DNA of 32,666 bases from CAZCPB01 sp964540295 (GTDB lineage: Bacteria; Planctomycetota; Phycisphaerae; Phycisphaerales; UBA1924), in assembly GCA_964540295.1 (NCBI GenBank), contig CAZIMT010000015.1:1-32666 (forward strand), read 5' to 3'. Positions 17,063-26,800 of the stretch are shown here, one piece after another. The notes under the pieces were generated by a model that was given only the letters and a program-made list of their open reading frames with translations, searched no databases and had not been told where the DNA came from. Each line of letters starts with the position of its first letter. Position 1 is the first letter of the stretch. A program made the position numbers and the translations under genes.

Positions 17063-18286
17063 ATGCGCAGCGTCACCCTCGCGTTGTCGATGTTCGTCCT
17101 CGTCGGCTCAGCGTCCACGGCCTCGGCTCAAACCTCGTTCACCGCCCTGGGTGACCTGCCCGGCGGTACCTTCCGTTCCGAGGCATCATGCGTGTCGGCC
17201 AACGGCTCCGTCGTCGTCGGCCGATCCACCGTCGCGCCGAATCAAGCCGAAGCATTCCGCTCCGTCGGGTCGAGCATCGTCTCGATCGGCGACCTGACCG
17301 GCGGGTCGTTGCAAGGGTTCGCGCTCGGCGTCTCCGCCGACGGATCGGTCATCGCTGGCAAGGGCAACGGCCTAGCCGGGACCGAAGCGTTCAAGTGGCA
17401 GGGCGGCGTCTTCACCCGCCTTGGCGGCACCGTCGCGGGCGGCGTCTTTGGATCGGTCGCCAACGCGATCAACAGCGACGGCAGCGTGTGCGCCGGATCA
17501 CGCGAGCTTGCCGGGTTTGTCCTCGAGGCCTGCCGCTGGAACGGCACCACGCTCCAGCCTCTCGGGTTCCTCGCTGGCGGCGGCGACGCCTCCTTCGCGC
17601 TGGGCGTTTCGGGCGACGGCACGATCGTCGTCGGCGGCAGTGACACCATTATCGGCACCGAGGCCTTCCGCTGGACACAGGCCTCCGGCATGGTTTCTCT
17701 CGGCGACCTCCCCGGCGGCGGGGCCACGCCCATCTCCGAGGCCGCCGCCATCAGCCGCAACGGAACCACCATCGTCGGCACCGGCACCTCTAGCAACGGC
17801 ACCGAAGCCTTCCGCTGGACGCAAGCAACCGGCATGGTCGCCCTCGGCGGCCTCCCGGGCGGTGACTCCCAAAGCGACGCCCACGCAGTCTCCGCCCGCG
17901 GCGATTTCATCGTGGGCGCCAGCGCTGGCCCGTCCGGTCTGGACGAGGCAGTGATCTGGGACGCTGGCAACGGGTTTCGGTCCATCAAAGCTCTTCTCCA
18001 AGCCGACGAGATCAACCTCACCGGGTGGACCTTAGTGGACGCGCTGGGAATCTCCGACAACGGCCGAACTGTCGTCGGCTATGGCACCAACCCCAGCGGC
18101 AACACCGAAGCCTGGGTCGCCACCATCGGCTGCTCGTCTGACTTTGACCGCGACGGCTTTGTCACCGGCGACGACTTTGACGCCTATGTCACGGCCTTCG
18201 AGCTCGGCAACATCGCCTCCGACTTCGACGGCGACGGCTTCGTCACCGGCGACGCCTTCGTCGCGGCGTTCGAGGGCGGCTGCTGA
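17063..18286 (+). CDS. Secreted HAF-repeat protein with EF-hand/GC tail
   Basis: 407 residues from the ATG at 17063, chosen because CGGAG lies 8 nt upstream and a signal peptide (MRSVTLALSMFVLVGSASTASA) starts there. A GTG at 17021 would add 14 residues. About seven copies of the HAF-type repeat follow, each with a LGDLPGG-like strand, an ALGVSADGSVIVG core and EAFRWT. HAF repeats are thought to form beta-propeller-like extracellular domains. The C-terminus carries one full calcium-loop motif (DFDRDGFVTGDDFDAY) and a second shortened one (FDGDGFVTGDAFVAAFE) that has lost residues at the end of the loop, and ends EGGC. No catalytic site was seen. It converges with the DUF535 gene, whose stop is only 20 nt away. 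Confidence 0.85.
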   Translation: MRSVTLALSMFVLVGSASTASAQTSFTALGDLPGGTFRSEASCVSANGSVVVGRSTVAPNQAEAFRSVGSSIVSIGDLTGGSLQGFALGVSADGSVIAGKGNGLAGTEAFKWQGGVFTRLGGTVAGGVFGSVANAINSDGSVCAGSRELAGFVLEACRWNGTTLQPLGFLAGGGDASFALGVSGDGTIVVGGSDTIIGTEAFRWTQASGMVSLGDLPGGGATPISEAAAISRNGTTIVGTGTSSNGTEAFRWTQATGMVALGGLPGGDSQSDAHAVSARGDFIVGASAGPSGLDEAVIWDAGNGFRSIKALLQADEINLTGWTLVDALGISDNGRTVVGYGTNPSGNTEAWVATIGCSSDFDRDGFVTGDDFDAYVTAFELGNIASDFDGDGFVTGDAFVAAFEGGC

Positions 18287-18306
18287 TTTTTACGAAGCGG
18301 CCAGAG

Positions 18307-19215
18307 CTAGATGGTCGGGGCAGGTTGCCGCGGCGCGCTCGCGCCAGCCAGCGTTTGCACGTCTTCGCGTACCCGGTCGTAAAGCTGGTACCGCCGTCGA
18401 TACATCGCGCGCTTGTGCGACGGGATCTCGCTATCAGATCTCACACCCGGGCAGACTGGAAGTTCAAAGAACCCGCCGCTGGCGGGGACGCCGCCGCGGT
18501 CTTGCCAGATCTCGTCGTAGTTGGCGCTTGGTGTTGTCTGTTTTTTGGAACCGAAGTACGGGTGCAGGTGGTGCCGGCAGGCCTCGCTCACGCCGAGGAT
18601 CCGCTGGACGCCCGCCGCCTGGCACATGATCTGGAAGACCGTAAAGAGGAAATCGCGCGGCCTTGCGCCGTGGAGCTTCTTGGTCAGCGTGCGGTACACC
18701 GCCTCGATATCCGCAAGGTCGCGCCCTTGCATCGCGCCGATCCGCGCCACGCGCTGCTCGCCGATCCGCCCAAGCGCGAAGGCGAGCGAATAGACCCGCT
18801 CGTCGCTCACGAAGAGATTGATCGCAAGCTTCCCTTCCCGAATGAACCACTCAGGACGGTCGAGGACCACTCGCAGGCCCGGCATGAGATCCCCGAGTTC
18901 AGAGAAAATCCGTCTCTCCTCGACCCGAAGCCGAAGCCAGGGAAGGTTCTCAACCTCGGCGTGGTGGGCGCGCATGGCTTCGAAGCGATGTCGCACATCC
19001 CAATCTTTATGAAGGAATGGCCATTGAATCGCGCCGAGAAGCTGCGGGCGCTCAGCTAGGGCCGCCGCGAACGCCCCGCCGCTGAGCAGGGAGAGGATCA
19101 ACTGGTAGTGCCGGAGCCCGACCGCTACAAAGCGAGCGCGCCGCCACAGGTCCTGCGGCGAATGCAGCGGGTGCATGTGGTTGGCCGCTGCCAGAAGTAG
19201 CTCGTGAAACGTCAT
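18307..19215 (-). CDS. DUF535 (VirK/YbjX-like) protein
   Basis: 302 residues matching the DUF535 pattern. It has an N-terminal helical region with RHYQLILSLLS, a central LVLDRPEWF-like segment (seen as LRVVLDRPEWFIREGKLAINLF), then RIGAMQGRDLADIEAVYRTLTKKLHGARP and FQIMCQAAGVQRILGVSEACRHH. The diagnostic end is NYDEIWQDRGG, GGFFELPV and SHKRAMYRRRYQLYD. VirK/YbjX proteins of enterobacteria affect envelope properties and antimicrobial-peptide resistance; the biochemical role is unknown. No signal peptide is visible. It lies 103 nt downstream of the DEAD-box helicase gene on the same strand, possibly in one transcript. Confidence 0.85.
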   Translation of the reverse strand: MTFHELLLAAANHMHPLHSPQDLWRRARFVAVGLRHYQLILSLLSGGAFAAALAERPQLLGAIQWPFLHKDWDVRHRFEAMRAHHAEVENLPWLRLRVEERRIFSELGDLMPGLRVVLDRPEWFIREGKLAINLFVSDERVYSLAFALGRIGEQRVARIGAMQGRDLADIEAVYRTLTKKLHGARPRDFLFTVFQIMCQAAGVQRILGVSEACRHHLHPYFGSKKQTTPSANYDEIWQDRGGVPASGGFFELPVCPGVRSDSEIPSHKRAMYRRRYQLYDRVREDVQTLAGASAPRQPAPTI

Positions 19216-19318
19216 CGGCGCGGTTGCTCACTGCTACGGTGCGGTCGGTGCCTCTGGACAACAGCCAAGAACCCGTGAAGATTATCGGGGTTCGCGGACA
19301 CCGTCTTGAGCAGTCGGT

Positions 19319-20863
19319 TCATCGCCGCCCGGTCGGGATCTTCCCGAACATCCGTTTGGGTGGCAGCTTGGTCGGAACGACCCCGCCCGGGAACTTGCTG
19401 GCATCCGCGGCGTTGGCGCTGCCGGTGATCGGGACTTCCTTATTTACAGCCGAATCGAGCCGGTTGAACTTGGGCACATCGGATTTGGGGATCTCGATAA
19501 CCGGTCTGCCTCCTGGCCCCTCATCCCGAAAGCCCTCGGGGCGTGGGCTAGATTCAAAGTCTGGATAATCCAGCTTGGGGATCTCGGCGTTGATCAGGTT
19601 CTCGATCTCGGTCAGCAGTTCGCCCTGCGACGGCGTGACCAGCGCCCACGCCACGCCGCCCCGGCCCGCCCGAGCTGTGCGCCCGATGCGGTGAATGTAC
19701 AGATCGGGGTCGTCGGGCAGGTCGTAGTTGATCACATGGCTGATGCCGTCGGCGTCGATGCCGCGGCTGGCCAGATCGCTGGCGATCAGCACTGACAATT
19801 GTCCGCCCTTGAGGGCTTTCATCACCGTATTGCGTCGCCCCTGGCTCATGTCACCGTGCATCGCGTGGGCCTCGATGCCCTTGGACGCGAGGTACTTGGC
19901 CAGGTTATCCACCGTGCGCTTAAGCCGGCAGAACACGATCGTGAGCGCGGGCTCCTCGTGTTGAAGAAGATGCAACAGCAACCGCTTCTTGTCCCACGGC
20001 TGCACCGTCAAGTGGTGCTGCTGCACGAGGCTTACCGTGAGCGAGCCAGCGCTGGTGACGATCTTCTCGGCGTCGCGCATGTAGCGTCGCGCGAGCTTTT
20101 CGATATCGGTGGACACCGTCGCTGAGACCATCACCGTCTGCCGCTTCTCGCTGGGCGGGCACATGTCAAGGATGCGCCGGATGTCCTCGCGAAACCCGAT
20201 GTCCAGCATCCGGTCCACCTCGTCGAGCACCGCGATGCGGATGTTGTGAAAGTGGAGCAGGCCGCGCTCGACCATGTCCATGATCCGCCCCGGCGTGCCA
20301 ACGATGATCGGCGGGCCCTTCTTGAGCTTCTCGGCCTGGCTGTGGATCGCCTGCCCGCCGTAGATCGTCGTCGCGCGAACCTGCGTGAATCGGCCTAGTT
20401 CGTTGATCTCTTCAGTAATCTGGATCGCCAGCTCGCGCGTCGGCGCAAGCACCAACGCCTGGAACGGCGTCTTGTCGTCGCACATGTGCAGGAGCGGCAG
20501 CCCGAACGCGGCTGTCTTGCCCGTCCCCGTCTTGGCCTGACCCAGCACGTCGCGTCCAGCCAGCATCGGCGGCAGCAGCTTGGACTGGATCGTCGTCGGG
20601 TGCTTGAACCCGGCCTCGGTCACACCCCTGAGCACGTCGGGCCGCAGCCCTAGATCAGAGAACGTGACGGTGCTGTCGAAGATGTCGGCGTTGTTGGCGC
20701 GGGCCGCGGCGTGGTCGCCTTGCACAGGGGCCGGAGCGTGCTCGGGCGTTGAGGCGTGCGCGTGATCGCTGGGGTGGTCGTCGCCGGGCTTGGAGTGGTG
20801 AGAGCTTCGCGTGGGCATATTGGTTTCGCCGTGATGCGGCGCTGCGGGGGAGACGTGGTTCAT
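19319..20863 (-). CDS. DEAD-box ATP-dependent RNA helicase
   Basis: 514 residues with the full helicase motif set. These are the Q-motif region (FKHPTTIQSKLLPPML), motif I AKTGTGKT, Ia PTRELAIQ, Ib TPGRIMD, II DEVD (in VLDEVDRMLD, where DEAD is canonical), III SAT, IV/V ASRGIDADG and VI HRIGRTARAGRGG. It unwinds or remodels RNA in ribosome assembly, mRNA decay or cold adaptation. The N-terminal ~65 residues are His/Pro/Ala-rich and disordered. The C-terminal ~110 residues, after the core, are basic and Pro/Gly-rich, probably for RNA binding. The start is 20863, or 20818 (MPTRSSHH); neither has a clear ribosome-binding site. Motif II has Val for Ala, a tolerated change (DExD). Confidence 0.92.
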   Translation of the reverse strand: MNHVSPAAPHHGETNMPTRSSHHSKPGDDHPSDHAHASTPEHAPAPVQGDHAAARANNADIFDSTVTFSDLGLRPDVLRGVTEAGFKHPTTIQSKLLPPMLAGRDVLGQAKTGTGKTAAFGLPLLHMCDDKTPFQALVLAPTRELAIQITEEINELGRFTQVRATTIYGGQAIHSQAEKLKKGPPIIVGTPGRIMDMVERGLLHFHNIRIAVLDEVDRMLDIGFREDIRRILDMCPPSEKRQTVMVSATVSTDIEKLARRYMRDAEKIVTSAGSLTVSLVQQHHLTVQPWDKKRLLLHLLQHEEPALTIVFCRLKRTVDNLAKYLASKGIEAHAMHGDMSQGRRNTVMKALKGGQLSVLIASDLASRGIDADGISHVINYDLPDDPDLYIHRIGRTARAGRGGVAWALVTPSQGELLTEIENLINAEIPKLDYPDFESSPRPEGFRDEGPGGRPVIEIPKSDVPKFNRLDSAVNKEVPITGSANAADASKFPGGVVPTKLPPKRMFGKIPTGRR

Positions 20864-20899
20864 ACAGGTTTCAAAGTGCGCCCTTGGAAGGGCTGGACA

Positions 20900-20933
20900 C
20901 GCGGAAAATCCGCGCAGTGAACACTAAATAATA
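20900..20933 (-). promoter_or_regulatory. Candidate promoter and leader hairpin of the RNA helicase
   Basis: On the minus strand TATTAT (20933-20928) is a near-perfect -10. It is followed in the leader by a 6-bp hairpin, CGCGGA-loop-TCCGCG (20900-20914), about 40 nt before the start at 20863. No clear -35 was seen. A structured leader would suit the cold or autoregulatory control known for DEAD-box helicase genes, but that is inference. Confidence 0.35.
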
Positions 20934-21011
20934 GGCGAGAGACACGCGCGCCGACGGTGCTCGACGCACGCCCAACCCGGGAGCGTCCTCGTTCGTCTCG
21001 GTTCGTGAGAT

Positions 21012-21947
21012 TCACTCGCCCCCAGACGCTGAACGGGAAGCCGAACTCGACAACGAACCCGACAACGAACCCGACACCGGACCTGGCGCCGGACCTGTTG
21101 CTGGACCGGGCCCTCCCCCAAGGTCCGAATTTGCCGTATTCGCCAGCTCGAACAGGATCGCGTGCTTCATCAGCGACCCCGAGGCCGTGGACGCCGCTGC
21201 CAACCACCCCGGCCACCCGTCGCGCCAAGCCTGTTTCAGCACCATCTGCTTAAGAAACGCGCCGACAGGGGACACCATTAACCTGAACGCGCTGGGGCCA
21301 GCACCCTCGCGGTGCATGCTCTGGGCCATCGTCCGGGCGTGCGCGGCCTGCTTGGCGAAGAACTCCGCCCACGTCGAGATTGAATCATGCCGGACAAAGC
21401 CGGTATCTAGCCGCCGCTCGATGGCCCGGGCATCCACAAGAGCGAGCTGGTCGTGCGGGTCAAGCCCTCGCCAGCGCGCCCGGCCACGCCGCACCAGCCG
21501 CAAACGCCACTCGGGCTGCCACGCAAAGTTCAGCGGTCGATCCTGATAAAAAACCTTGCGCCGCAGCGAAAAGCCGTCGGCCGACGATCCCGCCAGCGTT
21601 TCAGGGAGTTGAACCCGAGCTCGAAGATCTGAATCAAGCGACTCATCGCTGTCTAAACACAGAATCCAATCCTGAGCGCACGCCTCCAGTGCGAGCTGCT
21701 TGGTTTTGACGTGCCCCAACCACGGCGACCGGATCACTCGCGCGCCGTGCTTTTCTAGAAGCGCGATCGTCCCATCGGTCGAGCCAGAATCCACCGCCAC
21801 GATCTCCGACGCCAGCCTCGCCACGCTCTCGAGCGTTCGGCCGATCGTGGACTCGTTGTTCTTGCAGACGATGGCGACTGAGAGCGGCAGGGGCATCGGC
21901 AGATGGTCGCGGCGGCGGATGAGCTTGTCAAAGGGTGCTGGTCTCAT
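21012..21947 (-). CDS. Family 2 glycosyltransferase (WaaE-like)
   Basis: 311 residues. The GT-A fold of GT2 enzymes is clear: LSVAIVCKNNESTIGRTLESV, EIVAVDSGSTDGT, SPWLGHVKTKQLAL and LCLDSDESLD (the DxD-like metal/sugar-nucleotide site). FYQDRPLNFAWQPEWRLRLVRRGRARW then resembles lipopolysaccharide-core glycosyltransferases of the WaaE/KdtX type. It probably transfers a sugar to a cell-envelope glycan at the cytoplasmic membrane; donor and acceptor are unknown. The last ~35 residues are a low-complexity Gly/Ser/Pro/Ala tail encoded by 12-bp DNA repeats. It starts 4 nt after the stop of the membrane-anchored gene, so the two are very likely translated together. Confidence 0.88.
   Translation of the reverse strand: MRPAPFDKLIRRRDHLPMPLPLSVAIVCKNNESTIGRTLESVARLASEIVAVDSGSTDGTIALLEKHGARVIRSPWLGHVKTKQLALEACAQDWILCLDSDESLDSDLRARVQLPETLAGSSADGFSLRRKVFYQDRPLNFAWQPEWRLRLVRRGRARWRGLDPHDQLALVDARAIERRLDTGFVRHDSISTWAEFFAKQAAHARTMAQSMHREGAGPSAFRLMVSPVGAFLKQMVLKQAWRDGWPGWLAAASTASGSLMKHAILFELANTANSDLGGGPGPATGPAPGPVSGSLSGSLSSSASRSASGGE
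21036..21119. repeat. 12-bp tandem repeats at the 3' end of the glycosyltransferase gene
   Basis: About six or seven 12-bp units in frame encode successive four-residue blocks GPAT, GPAP, GPVS, GSLS, GSLS, SSAS (minus strand). Two adjacent units, cgacaacgaacc at 21048-21059 and 21060-21071, are identical; the others are diverged. Twelve-base units keep the reading frame, so copy number could vary between strains and change only tail length. Confidence 0.7.
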
Positions 21948-21951
21948 TGCC

Positions 21952-22593
21952 TCAGCGACCGAACAACCAGTTCCAGATATCTCCCGGCCCGATCTTGTCG
22001 GCTTGTTCGCGGGTCTGGAGCTCGACCTTGCTGTAGTCCTTGATCTCGGGAGCCGCGATCAGGTCGGCGGGGGTGTTCGACTTGGCCAGCCCGAGCGAGC
22101 CGTCGCCCGAGACGCTGACGACCCAGGTTCCCTCGCCGAGGGTTCGGTAGACGGCCTTGCCGTGGGCGGCGGTCGGGCTGTTCCAATCCACACTCTTGAG
22201 TTCCGGGTCGATCACGAGCCCCTGCCCGGGCGGGGTTTTGGAATCGAAGACTCGGCGGATCCAGAGGCGTTGATCGAGGACGACGTAATCGACGTAGATC
22301 TCGCCCGCCGGGTCGTAGGTGGTGAGAACTTCGCGAATGACGCCGGTGGTGCCTCGCACGCGGACGCTGAGCTTGGAGTTGTTGACGACAAGCTCGGTCA
22401 CGGCCGAGCGGCGCACGGCGTCCTGGTAGGTCGTGCGCAGGGCCTCGTAGTCCTTGGCCATGATCGTCAGGCGGTCGCGGTAGACCTGAGCGGTGAGGTC
22501 GGCCTTGACGAACCGGTAGCCAAAGAAGCAGGCCACGGAGACGAGAGCGATGGTGCCGACGATGGAGAGAAACCTCATTCCGGCGGAAAGCAT
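21952..22593 (-). CDS. Membrane-anchored protein of unknown function
   Basis: 213 residues from the ATG at 22593, chosen because AGGAGG stands 7 nt upstream; longer starts lack a site. An N-terminal TM anchor (FLSIVGTIALVSVACFFGY) precedes a short helical region (LTAQVYRDRLTIMAKDYEALRTTYQDAV) and a ~140-residue beta-rich domain outside the membrane. The latter contains VTELVVNNSKLSVRVRG, EIYVDYVVLDQRLWIRRVF and VVSVSGDGSLGL. I do not recognise the family. The C-terminus ends PGDIWNWLFGR. It is tightly linked (4-nt gap) to the glycosyltransferase, which suggests a shared role in envelope glycan assembly. Confidence 0.75.
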   Translation of the reverse strand: MLSAGMRFLSIVGTIALVSVACFFGYRFVKADLTAQVYRDRLTIMAKDYEALRTTYQDAVRRSAVTELVVNNSKLSVRVRGTTGVIREVLTTYDPAGEIYVDYVVLDQRLWIRRVFDSKTPPGQGLVIDPELKSVDWNSPTAAHGKAVYRTLGEGTWVVSVSGDGSLGLAKSNTPADLIAAPEIKDYSKVELQTREQADKIGPGDIWNWLFGR

Positions 22594-22650
22594 CCTTGCC
22601 TCCTGAGAGTTGGGAACGGGAGAAGAGAAGAGTTGTAGGAAAACCGGAGC

Positions 22651-22671
22651 GGGCAGGCGGGACGCCTGCCC
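22651..22671 (-). repeat. REP-like hairpin / possible terminator after the LOG gene
   Basis: GGGCAGGCG (22651-22659), loop GGA, CGCCTGCCC (22663-22671) form a perfect 9-bp stem in the gap after the LOG-family gene. On the minus strand GCTCCGG then TTTTCC follow, so termination is possible but the T-run is offset. The GGA loop matches the hairpin at 8942-8958, and such hairpins are typical REP elements. Confidence 0.45.
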
Positions 22672-22710
22672 CACGAGGATGGGTAGTGATACGAGAACGC
22701 GGATTTCTGT

Positions 22711-23817
22711 TTACGGGTGGTTCATCGACCCGAACTCGTTGATTCGATCAATCAGCTGGCGGACCAGCGCGAGTTTGGATCGCGTGTGGGTGAACGCGAT
22801 GCGCGGCAGGTCGAGGTGGTCGCTCTCGACGTCGTAGGGGCCGCGCTGCACGATCGAGCCTTGCTTGATGATGTCACGGAACTCGGTGTTCAGGGTGGCG
22901 ACCTGAGCGTCGGTGAGCTTGCGGCGGATGCGGACGACCAGGTCGTCGCGCACGTAGCGGCTTGAGTGGTACATCCGGTAGAACTGCTTGACGTGCTCGG
23001 CCGCGTCAGCGGCGTCTTTGGCGTGATAGTAAAGATGGACGTCCTCGGGGCTGATCCAGCCGCGGTCGAGCAGTTCGGTGCGGACCCAGTGGTCCCAGCC
23101 TTTCCAGTACCCGCCGCCAGCCCCCTCCAAGAGCACGATGGGCATCGGCGCGGCCTTGCCAGTCTGGACGAGGGTGAGGGTCTCGAAGGCCTCGTCCATG
23201 GTGCCGAACCCGCCCGGGCACAGCACCACGGCCTCGGCCTGGCTCAGGAACATCAGCTTGCGGGTGAAAAAATACCGGAAGTGGATGAGCTTCTCGTCGC
23301 CGATGATGACGTGGTTGGCGGTGGTCTCGAAGGGAAGTCGGATCGCCACGCCGAAGCTGGCGTCGCGGCCCGGCCCGACGTGACCGGCCGCCATGATGCC
23401 CCCGCCCGCGCCGGTGATGATCATCCACCCGGCCGCGGCCATGAGCTTGCTGAACTCCACGGCGGCGGTGTAGTCGGGGTGGTCCTCGGGCGTGCGAGCC
23501 GACCCGAAGATCGTGACCTTGTGCGGCTCGGGGTAACGTGCGAACACGCGGTAAGCATGCCGCATTTCCTTCACCGAGGACGACATGAGCTTGAGCTCGC
23601 CGGTGTCACGCCCGTCGGGGATCAGCTTGAGCCCCGTGATCAGCAGGTCGCGGACGAGCTTGGCGTCAAACGAGCCGCGCTGCCCGCTCGTCTCTTCGAT
23701 GAGCGCGTCAAGTCGTTCGATGATGGCGGGATCGTCGCCGCGCGGCCGCTCGGTGGGTGCTTGTTGCGAAAGGAGGAGTTCTTCGGGGTGGTTGTCGTCG
23801 GCGGGTCGGATGGGCAT
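22711..23817 (-). CDS. LOG family protein (lysine-decarboxylase-like Rossmann fold)
   Basis: 368 residues; the core (about 95-300) is LOG-type. It has VTIFGSARTPEDHPDY, AGWMIITGAGGGIMAAG, the double substrate motif RKLMFLSQAEAVVLCPGGFGTMDEAFE (PGGxGTxxE) and GWDHWVRTELL. Members with this motif are often cytokinin-activating nucleotide phosphoribohydrolases, but many bacterial ones bind nucleotides with unproven activity. The extra ~90 residues on each side are typical of the longer family branch. It is cytoplasmic. The start ATG is at 23817 with a weak GAGG upstream. It is preceded by the AsmA-like gene (78 nt gap) and followed by the membrane-anchored gene, all on the minus strand. Confidence 0.87.
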   Translation of the reverse strand: MPIRPADDNHPEELLLSQQAPTERPRGDDPAIIERLDALIEETSGQRGSFDAKLVRDLLITGLKLIPDGRDTGELKLMSSSVKEMRHAYRVFARYPEPHKVTIFGSARTPEDHPDYTAAVEFSKLMAAAGWMIITGAGGGIMAAGHVGPGRDASFGVAIRLPFETTANHVIIGDEKLIHFRYFFTRKLMFLSQAEAVVLCPGGFGTMDEAFETLTLVQTGKAAPMPIVLLEGAGGGYWKGWDHWVRTELLDRGWISPEDVHLYYHAKDAADAAEHVKQFYRMYHSSRYVRDDLVVRIRRKLTDAQVATLNTEFRDIIKQGSIVQRGPYDVESDHLDLPRIAFTHTRSKLALVRQLIDRINEFGSMNHP

Positions 23818-23895
23818 GGTGGGCCTCGGGTGTGGGGGCGGGCCGCACGGTCCGTGTGCTGGCGAGAAAGTGGACGCCAGAGCGCAGAGTAGGGT

Positions 23896-26800
23896 TCAGC
23901 GTTCTTCCGCGGTGATGGTCGTATGAGAAGCGCGGACGCCGGTCGTGCGGACTCGATCGCGAGCCTGTTCGGCACGCGCCTGGATGGTCCGCATTCGGCG
24001 CTCCTCGGCCGTCGGGGTGCTGAAAATCCGCGACAGCATGTCCCCGGCCCCGGCCAAGGGAACGGTGTTCACGTTAGGCTTCTTGAGCGTGCCGGTGATC
24101 GTCGTCGAGATGATCTGGTCGCGCACGGCCTCGATCAGCGAGCTGATGAGCGGGATGCGCGACAGGCTCCGCGAATTGAAGCGAAGGTTCAGGTCCATCC
24201 CCGGCCAAGTCACAACCCCGTAGCCATAGATCTGAACGCTCTCGGAAAACACCGAGAGATCTTCAAACACTACGTTCGGGCCTTCGACGTAAAAATCCCC
24301 GGCCGCGAGGTTGAGCCGTTCTTCGGTGGGCAATTGAAGATTGCTGACCTGCACGAGCGGGAGCATCAGCGGGAGCCGCAGCACGGAGCCGCCGCCGATC
24401 ACGAGCGAGCCGCGGCCTCGACGCGTGCTGTCGTCGCCTGTCGTCCCGCCCAGCGAGAGGTGCGCGTCCATCACGCCGCGAGAATCGTCCTCGGCCGGAT
24501 TGACCAGGCTGGCGGAGGATGAAGCCTGCGCGGGCGATGGTTCTTCTTGCTGCGCGCCGAGATCGTTGAGAATGGGCGCAAAGCGAATGCCGGAAAACGA
24601 CATGCTCGTTTCATAGCGCTTAATCGAGGCCGCGTCGGTGGTGAGCTGCATCGTCCCCGTGACCCGCCCGCCGTAGCAATCGGCAGAGATGAGCGGGACC
24701 AGAACCTGCCCGAGTTTGGCGTCGCCCGCGAGACGGATGCGCCCGTTAGTCATGCCGACCTTCGCGGCCTTGAACGAATCAAAGAGCGACCGGATCTCGT
24801 ACGTCGGCTTTCCGTGGGCGGGACTATCAACGGTGAACTCCAAAGTCCCGTCGGCCTGCGTGATCGGCACGCCGACCTCCAGCGCGAGATCCTTTATAGA
24901 CATGCTCCCGTCGAAACGCACAGCCTTCCCGCCCGGCGTGCCGTCGTCGTCGATGCGCAGATTGCCCTTGGGCATGACCAGAGGGCCCGCGACCGTCGCG
25001 GAAAGCTCCTTCAGAGTCTGCTCGACTTCGGGCGGCACGACCGCGAGAAGCGTTCGCGGGAGCCCGACGGATTCGGCGCTGAGCTGAGCCTGGAGTGAGA
25101 ACGTGCCGGTGCTCTGCACCAGCCAGGAGCCATTGGCGGTGAAGGACCAGGGTGTGCCATCCCCGAGCGATTCGCCAGCGATATCGCGGAACGTGCCGCC
25201 GACCGATCCGTCAAACTCGATCTCGCCGGTCATGGCCTCGAAGGAGGTTCGCCCGTTGTCCAAGTTGAGAGCCAAAGAGCGCGGCGACAGCGTGCCGCGG
25301 ACAACCCAGTCGCCCGCCGACGTCTTTCGCGGGCTGATCCAGACGTCGTACCCGCCCGTGGGCTGGCCCTTGGCGACGAAGTCTCGGATCCCCTGCCCCG
25401 CCCGGTCGCGGATGGTGTGCTCGGTGAGAAGCGATTCAAAGCGAGCGTTCATCAGCCCGACGGTCAGCTCGCCCTGCTCGCTGAGCGGGTCGGCCTTGGG
25501 ACCCTCGCCAAGGTCAGAGATCCGGCCGTCGACGGCGAGCGTGCCAGCGTGCTCGTCGCGGTAGTACGCCTCGGCCCGGAAGCCCTCGAACTCCAGGCTG
25601 ATGCCCGGTGTGCTCCCGCCGCCAAGCACGCGAGCGATGCCCTGCGATTCGGTCACGCTCAGACGATCACCAAAGATGTCCAGCTCGATGCCGTCGAGGG
25701 TGGAAAGCTCGACCGTCGCACGCGTTCCCAACGGCCCGCCGCCCGCGATGACCGCCGAGAGGTCGGTAAGCCCCGCTGGCTTGAACTGCTCACGCAACTC
25801 GGCGATCTTCGACGAAACTTCAGAAGAAAACAACGCCAACAACGGTTCGACCAGCAGCGGCGTCTTGTACCGCGGAGCGTCGAGCAAGGCCGTCCATCGG
25901 TACGGCGGCGGCGGGCCGACAAACTCTGGATCCGGATCGCGCGCGGCCAGTTCGGCCTTGATCTGCATGTCCGGATCGCCGTCGCGAGCGCCCAGGCGGC
26001 CCGCGAGGTCGATGGACACGATCTGGTCGGTCACGTGAACCATGCCCGAGATGCGGTCGATCAGCGGTTCGGATGCGACGTTGCGCGAGGCAGAGACGAC
26101 AACGCTCGCCGCGGCTGGCTCAACACCCGCCCCGCCTTTAGACAAGGAGATCGGCGTGCTGGTGGCGTTCTCAACTCGCGCCAGCGCGTCCACGCTCGTG
26201 CCCAGCTCGTTGCTGGCGATGTCGGCCGTCGCGTCAATCTGCCCATGCAGCCCGAGCCCCGTCAGCACACGCCGCACCCACGCGTCGTTGGCCTCGGGCA
26301 CGGGCTGGCCATCCGCAGCGGCGTTCTGACCCGCGCCCGAGTTCGCGCGCGCAGCCCGCCGGACCGCGCCCGAGATGGCGCTGATCAGCCGATCGTCCGT
26401 CGGGATCCCCGAAGCTCGCACGGAAATCTGCGGCAACGGATCAGTGTCGGGGCTCTCGTACGACGGGTACTTCATCGTCGCCGCGACGGTGGCGCTCCCG
26501 CCGCTGATACCCTGATACGTCCCACCTCTGACCGTCACCGTCTCTCCGTCGATAAAGATGTTCACGTTGCTGGCCCGCACGGGCAGCGGGAAGCGATCGG
26601 GCAGCACGCCGATCGTGCCGAGCTTGATGTCGATGGTCTCGGTCCACACCGGCTCAATCCCGACCGCGCGATTGATCTTGAGAACCACGTCTCCCGTCCC
26701 GCCCAGCGCGAACACCGGCGTCGCGACCTGACGCTCAAGCTCGCGAGCTCGAGACTCCAGCTGGCGAGCACGTTCCAGCGACGCCGTGGAAAGCTCGGCC

